Positions 1-7,336 of a stretch of DNA of 17,901 nt are shown here, piece by piece (position 1 is the stretch's first letter; every line of letters begins with the position of its first letter). The stretch covers positions 1 to 17,901 of the forward strand of contig JBQCCR010000056.1 in the NCBI GenBank assembly GCA_051961995.1, in the 5' to 3' direction. This DNA comes from 66-474 sp051961995 (GTDB lineage: Bacteria > Pseudomonadota > Gammaproteobacteria > Xanthomonadales > Rhodanobacteraceae). The notes under the pieces are model-generated. The model had not been told where the DNA came from. It saw nothing but the letters and a program-made list of their open reading frames with translations, and ran no database searches. Position numbers and translations under genes: made by a program.

Positions 1-304
1 GCGCCAGTCCCGCCACCGCGAACATCGGCAGGTACGTTGCCACCGACGCCAACCCTTCGCGCGACAGCCACGAGGAATCCCATTGCGAGAAGGCGCGCCA
101 CGCGCGCGCGGGCCTGCCCAGATGCAGCGTTGAGGAAAGCAGGCCGATGCTGGCGAACACGAAGCCGATCGCGAGCGGCCCCAGCACGTTGCCGCGCCCG
201 GGCGGATACACGCCGAGCGCCAGCGCGCCGCCCAGCAGCGCCCACAGGCCGAACCCGGCCCCGGCCAGCACGGTGAAGAAGATTACCGACAGAGCGGGTT
301 TCAT
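1..304 (-). CDS. DmsC/NrfD-type membrane anchor subunit (SoeC-like), C-terminus off window
   Basis: Partial gene: the first 101 codons are present and the rest lies beyond the left edge. The product should be the integral membrane subunit that anchors a molybdoenzyme and passes electrons to the quinone pool. The visible part has a hydrophobic helix at residues 5-31, a second at about 43-60, and then the motif HLGRPARAWRAF followed by SSWLSREG. That combination is characteristic of the DmsC/YnfH anchor family. ATG at 304 is chosen because GGGAG lies about 8 nt upstream and no longer start is needed. It begins 22 nt after the Fe-S subunit stop, so the two are almost certainly co-transcribed. 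The family call is firm. Assignment to SoeC rather than another DmsC-type anchor rests on the neighbouring catalytic subunit. Confidence 0.85.
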   Translation of the reverse strand, partial: MKPALSVIFFTVLAGAGFGLWALLGGALALGVYPPGRGNVLGPLAIGFVFASIGLLSSTLHLGRPARAWRAFSQWDSSWLSREGLASVATYLPMFAVAGLA

Positions 305-326
305 GTTTGCATCTCCCGCTGCGCGC

Positions 327-1157
327 TCACCGGGACAATACTTTATCCAGCCACCGGAGCAAGGGGGGCCATTGCGCAGGATCCGGAGTTTCTTCCCGCG
401 CGGGCGCCGGCTGCATGTGCGATCCGTCACGCCTTGGGCGCGGCGGCAGGTATTTGTTGACCGGCTTGTAGCCGAGTTCCGGCATCAGGTCGTAACCGCC
501 GCGCTCGGCGACCAGCTTCGAGATGGACGAGTCCGGATCGCCGAGGTCGCCGAAATGGCGCGCGCGGGTGGGGCAGGCCTTGACGCACGCTGGCTGGCGG
601 TCCTCTTCCTCCAGCGTTTCGTTGTAGATGCGATCCACGCACAGCGTGCACTTCTGCATCGTGCCCTTCTGTTCGCCAATTTCGCGCGCACCATACGGAC
701 ACGCCCAGGCGCACAACTGGCAGCCGATGCACTTGTCCTCGTCCACCAGCACGATGCCATCCTCCGCGCGCTTGTAGCTGGCGCCGGTCGGGCACACCGT
801 CACGCAGTCCGGTGTCTCGCAATGCAGGCACGAGCGCGGGAAATGGACCATTTGCGGGATTTGCTGCCCTCTCCCATCGGGAGTGGGGGTGAGGGTTCGG
901 GATTGCGGACCCTGACCCGTCGCGCTGCGTGTGTCGCCCTCTCCCGAGGCGAGAGGGAAAACTTCGTACGTATGCACCCGATTGACCCACACGCCGATCG
1001 GATCGGCGCCGTACGGATCGGAATCGGGCAGCGGCCCGAACTGGCCGCCGTCGTTCCACTCCTTGCACGCCACCGCGCAGGCGTGACAGCCCACGCAGGT
1101 GTCCAGATCAATCACCAGGCCGAGTTTCTTCTTGGAAGGGGGAGGGAGTGCGGTCAT
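327..1157 (-). CDS. 4Fe-4S ferredoxin-type electron-transfer subunit (DmsB/SoeB-like), 276 aa
   Basis: Electron-transfer subunit that should carry electrons from the molybdenum subunit to the membrane anchor. Sixteen cysteines fall in four groups: C21/24/27/31, C110/113/118/122, C143/146/149/153 and C170/173/191/195. This is the DmsB-type arrangement for four [4Fe-4S] clusters. There is no signal peptide, in keeping with a cytoplasmic complex. ATG at 1157 is preferred over an upstream in-frame ATG at 1313 because GGAGGAAG sits 6 nt before it and the family N-terminus (KLGLVIDLDTCVGC) follows at once. Oddity: residues about 68-101, between the first and second cysteine groups, are a low-complexity insertion (TLTPTPDGRG) encoded by REP-like palindromes; the flanking sequence VHTYEV...VHFPRSCLHC would otherwise join. 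The anchor gene follows after 22 nt. A 238-nt gap separates this gene from the permease upstream. Confidence 0.9.
   Translation of the reverse strand: MTALPPPSKKKLGLVIDLDTCVGCHACAVACKEWNDGGQFGPLPDSDPYGADPIGVWVNRVHTYEVFPLASGEGDTRSATGQGPQSRTLTPTPDGRGQQIPQMVHFPRSCLHCETPDCVTVCPTGASYKRAEDGIVLVDEDKCIGCQLCAWACPYGAREIGEQKGTMQKCTLCVDRIYNETLEEEDRQPACVKACPTRARHFGDLGDPDSSISKLVAERGGYDLMPELGYKPVNKYLPPRPRRDGSHMQPAPAREETPDPAQWPPLLRWLDKVLSR
867..958. repeat. Pair of REP-like palindromes (type B) inside the Fe-S subunit gene
   Basis: Two GC-rich palindromes. The first starts CCCTCTCCC and ends GTGAGGG (867-895), and is followed by TTCGG. The second pairs CCCTCTCCC with GAGAGGG (938-957). The first closely matches the element at 3666-3703, sharing GGGGTGAGGGTTCGG, and its left arm matches the hairpin at 7263-7286. 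The reading frame runs through both, adding about 34 residues between cysteine groups of the ferredoxin-type subunit. Boundaries are approximate. Confidence 0.75.
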
Positions 1158-1327
1158 GAGCGTCTTCCTCCACACGCTCGCGGAGTTTCTTCGTTTCTGG
1201 AGCGCAGGCCATGGATGACCGTGTGAGCGCTCGTGCTGTCGCGATGCCGCAGCGACGATGCTTTTGCGGAGACAAAAGTAACCGGCCCCGTGGGACGGCG
1301 CGGAAAACGACAAGGATGTCGGACATC

Positions 1328-1362
1328 GAAGTCGCCGGGTCCCGGCTTTCGCCGGGATGACG
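1328..1362. repeat. REP-like element (type A), single arm, between permease and Fe-S subunit genes
   Basis: The stretch GAAGTCGCCGGG followed by CCCGGCTTTCGCCGGGATGAC forms a hairpin. It matches, with few differences, the right half of the element at 5127-5203 inside the catalytic subunit gene. It lies in the 238-nt gap 1158-1395. The rest of that gap holds a short GATGTC/GACATC palindrome (1315-1327) and no gene that I can support. Confidence 0.75.
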
Positions 1363-1395
1363 AGTAGACACTCACAGGAATCTTAGACTTACCCA

Positions 1396-3156
1396 TCAAA
1401 ACGGCCACATCTTCGGAATCAAATACATCGACAGTCCGCAGAACAACGCGATCAGCGGGATGCCGACCCTCATGAAGTCGGTGAAACGATATCCGCCCGC
1501 GTAATAGACCATCGTGTTGGTCGGATAGCCCACCGGCGTCGCGAACGACGTCGCGGCGGCGAATGCCACGGCGACAATGAACGGATGCGGGTCGGCATGT
1601 ACAACCTTCGCCACGGTAATGGCGATGCCGACCATCAGCACCACCGCTGGATTGTGGCCCATCAGTTCGGTCAACAGCGCGGTCAGCAGGTACACCATCG
1701 CCAGAGCGGCGATCGGACCATGGTCGCCGACTACGCTCAAGCCCGCATCCACCACGTATTTCGACAAGCCCGTTTTTTCAATCGCGATGCCGAGCGGCAG
1801 GATCGCGCCGAGCAGGATGATGATCTTCCAGTCCATCGCCTCGTACACGTCCTTGCGGCCGAAGCAGCGCGTCAGCGCCATGGCCACCACGCCGCAGATC
1901 GCGGCGATCGGAATCGGCAGCACGCGCAACCCGGATACCACGACCACTCCGATCATGATGGCCACCGCGATCAGCGCCTTGTACGGCGGGCGGCGCGCAT
2001 CGTCGCGTTCGTTGAGGATGATGAAGCGGTCGTCCGCGCGCAGCTTGGCGACCACGGTTTCCGGCACCAGCAGCATCAGTACGTCGCCGACTTCGAACGG
2101 GATGCGGCTCATCTTCTCGCGCAGCACGTGGCCGCGGCGGTGGATCGCGAGCACCGTGGCGTCGTAGCGCGATTGCAGATCCAGCTCCGGCAGGGTGCGC
2201 GCTTCCATCGGGCTGGCCGGCGTGACCAGCACTTCCATCAGCACCCGGGCCTCGCCGTCGTCGCGCGCGTGCCTGAACTCCGGGTCGATCTCCAGCCGCG
2301 TCTGCCTGCGGAATTCCTCCAGCCGCTCCCATGCGCCGCGCATCAACAGCACGTCGCCCACCTGCAGCTTCTGCGTGCGTGGCGACCACATGTGCTCCTC
2401 GCCGCGCAGCAACTCCAGCGGGTACACGCCGTGTTTTTCGCCCAGCCGCGCTTCGGCGATGGTCTGCCCGACCAGTGTGGAATCGGACATCACCTTCAAC
2501 TCGGTGACGTACTTGCCGACCTGCATGATCTCCGGCATCTGGGCGTCAATCTGCCGCGGCAGCAGCCAGCGGCCGATCACCATCAGGTAAATGATGCCGG
2601 CGACGGCCAGCAACACGCCCAGCTTGGTGAACTCGAATACGCCCAGCGGCGCCAGACCGTGCTTCTGCGACAGCGAGTCCACCAGCAGGTTGGAGGACGT
2701 GCCGATCAGGGTGCATACGCCGCCCATCTGCGCCGCATACGCCATCGGCATCAGCACGCGCGAAGGCGAGGTGCCGGTGCGCGCGCACACGCGCAGCGCC
2801 AGCGGCAGGAAGGTCGCCACCAGCGCCACGTTCTTGATAAACGCGCCCAGCGGCGCGATCGCCAGCATCACGCCCAGCGTCAGCAGCCACGGCTTCCTGA
2901 TGCGGGAGAGCAGGCGAATCAGCGGCTCCAGTGCACCGGAGCGCTCGATGCCCATGGACAGCGCGAACATCGCCGCCACCGTCACCGTGGCCTCGTTGCT
3001 GAAGCCCGACAGCGCTTCCTCCGGCGTGACGATCTGTAGGACCATCAGCAGCGCAAGTGCGATCAGGGCGACGATGTCTATGCGCACCCTCTCGCTGGCG
3101 AACAGCGCCATCGCGAAGACGATGATCGCGGCGGTGGCCCAGGCCTGCCACGTCAT
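1396..3156 (-). CDS. SLC13-family (DASS) permease with two RCK_C/TrkA_C domains, candidate sulfate/anion transporter, 586 aa
   Basis: Inner-membrane transporter of the divalent anion:sodium symporter group. The N-terminal half (residues 1-200) has about six hydrophobic segments and the signature GTSSNLLVDS (152-161). A cytoplasmic insert follows with two RCK_C/TrkA_C-type domains, about 205-290 (ending in LQVGDVLLMRG) and 300-395 (FEVGDVLMLLVPE). The C-terminal half has more helices and the second signature ATPVGYPTNTMVYYAGGYRF. Proteins of this two-RCK_C layout include SLT-type sulfate transporters, so sulfate is a reasonable but unproven substrate. Its ATG overlaps the stop of the catalytic subunit gene by 4 nt (ATGA), which implies translational coupling and a shared role. 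That fits movement of the sulfite-oxidation product or a related sulfur anion. The first hairpin motif reads FIKNVALVATFLP, where NT is more usual than NV. Family call sure; substrate and direction are inference. Confidence 0.9.
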   Translation of the reverse strand: MTWQAWATAAIIVFAMALFASERVRIDIVALIALALLMVLQIVTPEEALSGFSNEATVTVAAMFALSMGIERSGALEPLIRLLSRIRKPWLLTLGVMLAIAPLGAFIKNVALVATFLPLALRVCARTGTSPSRVLMPMAYAAQMGGVCTLIGTSSNLLVDSLSQKHGLAPLGVFEFTKLGVLLAVAGIIYLMVIGRWLLPRQIDAQMPEIMQVGKYVTELKVMSDSTLVGQTIAEARLGEKHGVYPLELLRGEEHMWSPRTQKLQVGDVLLMRGAWERLEEFRRQTRLEIDPEFRHARDDGEARVLMEVLVTPASPMEARTLPELDLQSRYDATVLAIHRRGHVLREKMSRIPFEVGDVLMLLVPETVVAKLRADDRFIILNERDDARRPPYKALIAVAIMIGVVVVSGLRVLPIPIAAICGVVAMALTRCFGRKDVYEAMDWKIIILLGAILPLGIAIEKTGLSKYVVDAGLSVVGDHGPIAALAMVYLLTALLTELMGHNPAVVLMVGIAITVAKVVHADPHPFIVAVAFAAATSFATPVGYPTNTMVYYAGGYRFTDFMRVGIPLIALFCGLSMYLIPKMWPF

Positions 3157-6074
3157 GCGGGGTCGCTCCGCGGCTCGCGCGTGGTGGCCGGCGCGTCATC
3201 GTGCAACTCCACGCGATGGCCGGGCACATGCGGTTGCGGATCGCGTTCGAGGCGGACGCGCAGGTCGAACCATGCAGCCTGACCGGTCACGGGATCGGCA
3301 TTGCTGTAGCGGCCGTCGCGCGCGCGTTCGCCGATCAGGTCGTTCAACAGGAAGCCGTCCACGAATTCCGGCGCGTTGCGATCCAGCTTCCACGCACCGC
3401 GCTTCTTGCCGAGCGCGTTCCACGTCCACAGCGTGCCCGGCGCGGTCGCCGCATGCGCGCGCACCTGCACGCGGATGCGTCCACGCGGCGAGGCGATCCA
3501 CGCCCATTCGTTGTCAGCGATACCTTGCGCGGCCAGCGTGTGCGGATGCGCGTACAGGTAATTGCGCGTGGCGATCTGGCGCAGCCAGCGATTCTGCGAA
3601 CCCCAGGAGTGGTACATGAACATGGGGCGCTGGGTGATGGCGTGGAGATCGAAACCTTCTGAAAAGCCCCTTTCCCCTCGGGAGAGTTGGGGTGAGGGTT
3701 CGGCGCCCGCGGATTCGTACCAGAGTGGTACCGGATCAAAAAATTTCTCCACCCGTGCGCGCTCGTACTCCGGTGGCTGCACCGGACCCTGTCCCCGTGC
3801 GGCCAGCCGAAAGCGCTGCAGTGTTTCGCAATACAACTGCAAGGTGATCGGCTCGGTCGAACCGGTGAAGCCCATCCGTTGCGCCCATTGCAGGTAATCG
3901 CGGTTGGCGAAACGATAGAACGCGCCGCGCTCCGGCACACGTGCTTCCCAATGACAGCCGTGTTCGCGATAGCGTCCCAGTTGATCCGGATTCGGCGCAC
4001 CCTTGCCTTCGCCCGCGCCATCCACTCCGCGCCATCCCGCCAGCAGGCCCAGGCCCGGGGCGCGCTCGTGGTGGACGATGTAGTCGGCGAAGTCGCGGTA
4101 CTTCGCGTGGTCGTGCTCATCCACCAGGTTCGGTAACTTCAAGCGCGCACCGAGCTCCAGCAGCACGTCCTGGAAGGGCCGCACGTCGCGATCCGGTTGG
4201 ACCACCGGCGTGCGGATCGCATCCGCGGCGGCATCGGCGTCCGAAATCGGGCGATCCAGCAGGCTGATGCAGTCGTGGCGTTCCAGGTATGTCGTATCCG
4301 GCAACACCAGGTCGGCGAACGCCACCGTTTCCGAATCGTAGGCGTCCGAATAAATGATGTGTGGAATCCTGTAGTCGCCGTTGTCGTCGCGCGCGCACAG
4401 CAGCTTGCGCGTGTGCGCGGTATCCATCGCCGAGTTCCAGCCCATGTTGGCCATGAACAGAAACAGCGTGTCTATCCGGTATGGATCGCCGGCCACCGCA
4501 TTGCGGATCACGCTCTGCAACATGCCGTGCGCGGCCAGCGGGTACGCCCAGGAGAAGGCATGATCGATACGGCGCGGTGCGCCGTGCGCGTCCACCAGCA
4601 GGTCCTCGGGCGAAGTTGGATAGCCCAGCGGATTGCGGTTGAGCGTGCCGTCGGGATTGCGCGCGGTCGCGGGCTTGCTGGCTGGCGGTGCGGATTTGGG
4701 ATAGGGCGGCTGGTAGCGGAAGCTGCCGGGCGTATCGATCGCGCCCAGCAGCATCTGCAGCACGTGCAGGGTGCGGCAGGTGTGGAAGCCGTTGGCGTGG
4801 GCAGCGATGCCGCGCATCGCGTGCATCGAGACCGGACGGCCGACCATGTTCGCGTGCTCGCGGCCGTGCGTGTCGGTCCAAGCAATAGGCAGTTCGATCG
4901 CCCCGTCGAACGCGGTGCGTGCAAGCTCGGAAGCGATGCGGCGGATCGTGGCTGCGTCCACGCCGCAGCGAGCTTCGACGTTTTCGGGTTTGTACTCGTC
5001 GGAGAGAAATCTTTCGGCCAGCAACTGGAACGCCGGTACCGCGCGGCGGCCATCTGCCAGCGTGTACTCGCCGGCGATCAACGGAGCGATGTCGGGCTGC
5101 GTGGCATCAACGACCCGATAGCCCCCGTCACTCCGGCGCACGCCGGAACCCGCTGACTCCCCTTGGGCTGAAGTCGCTGGGCCCCGGCTTTCGCCGGGGT
5201 GACAAGACTCTGAATCGCGCACCGCGCAAAGCGGCTTGCCTTCGGCATCGCGCGCGACCAAACCATCGTCCGCTGCGCCGGGCGCGCGGATCACCAGGTG
5301 ATGCGCGTTGGTGTAGCGCACCAGATATTCGAAATCCACGCGGTCGTGGATCAGCAGTTCGCGAATCAAGGCGCCGGCCAGCAGGCCGTCGCTGCCGGGA
5401 TTGATCGCGATCCATTCGTCGGCGATTGCGCCGTAACCGGAGCGCACCGGATTCACCACTACGATCTTGGCGCCGCGCGCCTTCAGTTTTCCAAGCCCGA
5501 GCTTGATGGGATTGGAATCGTGATCCTCGGCCACGCCCCACAGCATCAGGTATCTGGTGCGGTCCCAATCCGGCTCGCCGAATTCCCAGAACGAACCGCC
5601 GAAGGTGTACATGCCCGCGGCGGCCATGTTCACCGAGCAGAAACCGCCGTGCGCGGCGTAGTTGATGGTGCCGAATTGCTGCGCCCACCAGCCGGTCAGC
5701 GCCTGCGACTGGTCACGGCCGGTGAAGAAGGCCAACTCATCCGGATTGCGCGCGCGGATGTCGCCCAGCCACTTGGTCGCGATGTCGAGTGCTTCATCCC
5801 ATTCGATTTCGCGGAACTTGCGCTCGCCGCGCTCACCGATGCGCAGCAGCGGTTTGCGCAACCGCGCCGGCGAGTAGTGCTGCATGATGCCGGACGAACC
5901 CTTCGCGCAGATCACGCCGCGATTGACCGGGTGTTCCGGATTGCCGTCTATGTAGCGGACGCGGCCGTCCTTCAGGTGCACGCGGATGCCGCATCGGCAC
6001 GCGCACATGTAACACGTGGTCGTCTTGACCTCGTCCCCGGTGGGCTCGTTGAGCTTTAGGTTGCGGTGCGGCAT
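3153..6074 (-). CDS. Molybdopterin oxidoreductase catalytic subunit, SoeA-like (probable sulfite dehydrogenase), 973 aa
   Basis: Large Mo/W-bis-MGD enzyme of the DMSO-reductase superfamily. An N-terminal [4Fe-4S] site is formed by C21, C24, C28 and C56 (CYMCACRCG, then VICAKGSSG). FFTGRDQSQ and HGGFCSVNMAAAG follow; Cys145 in the latter is my candidate Mo ligand. VAEDHDSNP, GRPVSMHAMRGIAAH and DLVLPDTTYLERHDCIS are also present, and a C-terminal molydopterin-binding domain closes the protein. With no Tat motif it should act in the cytoplasm. Length, N-terminus and subunit set match my memory of SoeA, the catalytic subunit of membrane-bound sulfite-oxidising SoeABC. Thiosulfate/polysulfide or other DMSOR-type activity cannot be excluded. 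ATG 6074 is the only sensible start, though its ribosome site is weak. Oddities: residues 291-316 (CHPGESRGPATS) and about 791-803 (PSPQLSRGER) are in-frame REP insertions. The gene overlaps the permease by 4 nt and is divergent from a WYL regulator. Confidence 0.88.
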   Translation of the reverse strand: MPHRNLKLNEPTGDEVKTTTCYMCACRCGIRVHLKDGRVRYIDGNPEHPVNRGVICAKGSSGIMQHYSPARLRKPLLRIGERGERKFREIEWDEALDIATKWLGDIRARNPDELAFFTGRDQSQALTGWWAQQFGTINYAAHGGFCSVNMAAAGMYTFGGSFWEFGEPDWDRTRYLMLWGVAEDHDSNPIKLGLGKLKARGAKIVVVNPVRSGYGAIADEWIAINPGSDGLLAGALIRELLIHDRVDFEYLVRYTNAHHLVIRAPGAADDGLVARDAEGKPLCAVRDSESCHPGESRGPATSAQGESAGSGVRRSDGGYRVVDATQPDIAPLIAGEYTLADGRRAVPAFQLLAERFLSDEYKPENVEARCGVDAATIRRIASELARTAFDGAIELPIAWTDTHGREHANMVGRPVSMHAMRGIAAHANGFHTCRTLHVLQMLLGAIDTPGSFRYQPPYPKSAPPASKPATARNPDGTLNRNPLGYPTSPEDLLVDAHGAPRRIDHAFSWAYPLAAHGMLQSVIRNAVAGDPYRIDTLFLFMANMGWNSAMDTAHTRKLLCARDDNGDYRIPHIIYSDAYDSETVAFADLVLPDTTYLERHDCISLLDRPISDADAAADAIRTPVVQPDRDVRPFQDVLLELGARLKLPNLVDEHDHAKYRDFADYIVHHERAPGLGLLAGWRGVDGAGEGKGAPNPDQLGRYREHGCHWEARVPERGAFYRFANRDYLQWAQRMGFTGSTEPITLQLYCETLQRFRLAARGQGPVQPPEYERARVEKFFDPVPLWYESAGAEPSPQLSRGERGFSEGFDLHAITQRPMFMYHSWGSQNRWLRQIATRNYLYAHPHTLAAQGIADNEWAWIASPRGRIRVQVRAHAATAPGTLWTWNALGKKRGAWKLDRNAPEFVDGFLLNDLIGERARDGRYSNADPVTGQAAWFDLRVRLERDPQPHVPGHRVELHDDAPATTREPRSDPA
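3666..3703. repeat. REP-like palindrome (type B) inside the catalytic subunit gene
   Basis: A palindrome beginning CCCCTTTCCCC and ending GGGGTGAGGGTTCGG. The end is identical to that of the element at 867-900 in the Fe-S subunit gene. It is read in frame as residues about 791-803 of the oxidoreductase (PSPQLSRGER), just before the C-terminal molydopterin-binding domain. Confidence 0.75.
5127..5203. repeat. REPIN-like inverted pair (type A) inside the catalytic subunit gene
   Basis: Two hairpins face each other. The left arm reads GTCACTCCGGCGCACGCCGG. The right arm, in reverse complement, reads GTCACCCCGGCGAAAGCCGG. A spacer that includes GAAGTCGCTGGG separates them. The same spacer word and right arm recur at 1328-1362, and a related pair lies at 6089-6175. 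The reading frame passes through it, giving residues about 291-316 of the oxidoreductase. Confidence 0.85.
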
Positions 6075-6088
6075 TGAAGGTCCCGGCC

Positions 6089-6175
6089 GTCATCCCCGCG
6101 CAAGCGGGAATTCCGGCGACTTCCGAAAGCAAAGGCGCCAGATTCCGGGTTCCGCCTTCGCGGCCCCGGAATGAC
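6089..6175. repeat. REPIN-like inverted pair (type A) between soeA-like gene and WYL regulator
   Basis: GTCATCCCCGCGCAAGCGGG at the left faces an arm ending CCCCGGAATGAC at the right. Between them are GGCGACTTC, the reverse of the GAAGTCGCC spacer word at 1330 and 5170, and a GGCGCC core. It ends 14 nt before the catalytic subunit ATG on that gene's side, so it should lie in the 5' leader of the operon mRNA. The rest of the 206-nt gap (6176-6280) holds a short palindrome and presumably both promoters, none of which I can place securely. Confidence 0.75.
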
Positions 6176-6186
6176 GATCAACATCA

Positions 6187-6196
6187 TTTCGCGAAA
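6187..6196. promoter_or_regulatory. Candidate operator palindrome in divergent intergenic region
   Basis: TTTCGCGAAA is a perfect 10-bp palindrome in the gap between the oxidoreductase operon and the divergent WYL regulator, outside the REP-type repeat. Its position suits a regulator binding site that could control one or both directions. A 10-bp palindrome can easily arise by chance, and WYL proteins do not share one known recognition sequence, so this is only a candidate. Confidence 0.2.
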
Positions 6197-6280
6197 CAGC
6201 ATGTTAGCCGAAGCAGAGACATGCTTGCCGCCGCGAGGGCATCCGGTCATGCTTTCGGCTTCGCCATTCGCACCGCCGCC

Positions 6281-7249
6281 ATGGATCGTTACGAGCGCAT
6301 TCTCACCCTGCATCGCACCTTCAAGGCCGCGCGCCACCCGGTCAGCCAGGAGCGCCTGAAGGACGAACTCGGCTGCTCACGCGCCACGTTGTATCGGGAT
6401 ATCGCCTTCCTGCGCGACGCACTGGGTGCCCCGCTGGACAGCGATCCCGAACGCCACGGTTTTTCCTACGACCGGGAAGAGGCTGACCGTTTCGAATTGC
6501 CGGGGCTGTGGCTGACCAGCGAGGAGCTGGCCGCGCTGATGGCGCTGAACGAATTGGTCGGCCGCTCGGATCCGGGCGTGCTCGCGGGCGCGTTGGCCCC
6601 GTTCAAATCGCGCATGGAGCGCCTGCTCAGCGAACATGCCGAGGGCGCGGCCTTGCCGCTGGAACGCATCCGCGTGATTCCGTACGGGGCGCGCAAGCTG
6701 GATCAGCGCGTGTTCCGGATCGTGGCCGGGGCGGTGCTGGCGCGCAAGCAGTTGAAGTTCCGCTATCGCGCGCGCACCACCGATGCCGATTCCACGCGCA
6801 CGGTCTCGCCGCAGCGGCTGACGCATTACCGCGACAACTGGTATCTGGATGCCTGGGATCACGATCGCGAGGCGCTGCGCAGCTTCGCGGTGGATCGCAT
6901 CGTGGAGCCCGAGCAACTGGATGCTGCCGCAACGGACCGCGACGCCGCCGAACTCGATGCTGTGCTGGCGTCCAGCTACGGGATTTTTGCCGGTGCGCCG
7001 AAAGCCTGGGCCACGCTCCGTTTTTCCGCGCGCGCGGCGCGCTGGGTGGCCGACGAGCACTGGCACTCCCAGCAGGAAGGCCAGTTCCTGGCGGACGGCC
7101 GCTACGAGCTGCGCGTGCCGTATTCCAACTCGCGCGAACTGCTGATGGACGTGATGAAGTACGGGCCGGATGCGGAAGTGATCGCCCCGCTGCCGCTGCG
7201 CGAGGAGATGAAGATCCTGCTGAAGCTCGCGCTGGACGGGTACGCGTGA
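6281..7249 (+). CDS. WYL-domain transcriptional regulator (HTH_11/WYL family), 322 aa
   Basis: DNA-binding regulator. Residues 1-60 form a helix-turn-helix of the HTH_11 type (SQERLKDELGCSRATLYRDI). The WYL domain covers about 140-225 with the namesake residues W187-Y188-L189 in RDNWYLDAWDHD, followed by LRSFAVDRI. A WCX-type C-terminal part runs from about 235 to 322. WYL proteins are thought to sense a ligand (in some cases a nucleic acid or small molecule) and act as repressors or activators. ATG 6281 is chosen because the HTH domain starts immediately. The upstream in-frame extension from 6074 translates the REP element and is not credible. No good Shine-Dalgarno is visible. The gene diverges from the SoeA-like operon, which makes that operon its likeliest target. 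Convergent with uvrD downstream. Confidence 0.9.
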   Translation: MDRYERILTLHRTFKAARHPVSQERLKDELGCSRATLYRDIAFLRDALGAPLDSDPERHGFSYDREEADRFELPGLWLTSEELAALMALNELVGRSDPGVLAGALAPFKSRMERLLSEHAEGAALPLERIRVIPYGARKLDQRVFRIVAGAVLARKQLKFRYRARTTDADSTRTVSPQRLTHYRDNWYLDAWDHDREALRSFAVDRIVEPEQLDAAATDRDAAELDAVLASSYGIFAGAPKAWATLRFSARAARWVADEHWHSQQEGQFLADGRYELRVPYSNSRELLMDVMKYGPDAEVIAPLPLREEMKILLKLALDGYA

Positions 7250-7262
7250 GCGTGCTCTGATC

Positions 7263-7286
7263 CCCTCTCCCGTTCACGGGAGAGGG
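7263..7286. repeat. Perfect hairpin between convergent WYL and uvrD genes (REP type B-like, possible terminator)
   Basis: CCCTCTCCCGT and ACGGGAGAGGG form a perfect 11-bp inverted repeat just after the WYL stop codon. There is no T-run on either side, so it is not a classical intrinsic terminator. Its left arm, CCCTCTCCC, matches the type B elements at 867-958. It may slow transcription or protect 3' ends from both sides. Confidence 0.6.
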
Positions 7287-7336
7287 AAGCCAAGTGCGGC
7301 AGGCCCGGTCAGGGCTGCGGCCGCGCGCCGGCGCTC

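Noticed and set aside
1262..1300. GGAGACAAAAGTAACCGG stretch as a further dispersed repeat
   Set aside because: It resembles repeats I recall from Xanthomonadales, but there is no second copy in this window to support it.
1158..1313. N-terminal extension of the Fe-S subunit to 1313
   Set aside because: A strong GGAGGAAG site precedes the internal ATG at 1157, and the extension has no family similarity.
1585..3039. Open frame of 484 codons opposite the SLC13 permease
   Set aside because: Composition is dominated by His, Gln and Arg, typical of antisense reading of a membrane protein gene in GC-rich DNA; no motif.
6074..6280. N-terminal extension of the WYL regulator starting at 6074
   Set aside because: It translates the REP-type repeat and intergenic DNA, and overlaps the start of the divergent gene. 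The HTH domain begins at 6281.
867..7286. Scattered palindromes as a CRISPR array
   Set aside because: The copies are palindromic, irregularly spaced by kilobases, of different families, and lack unique spacers of constant length; no cas genes.
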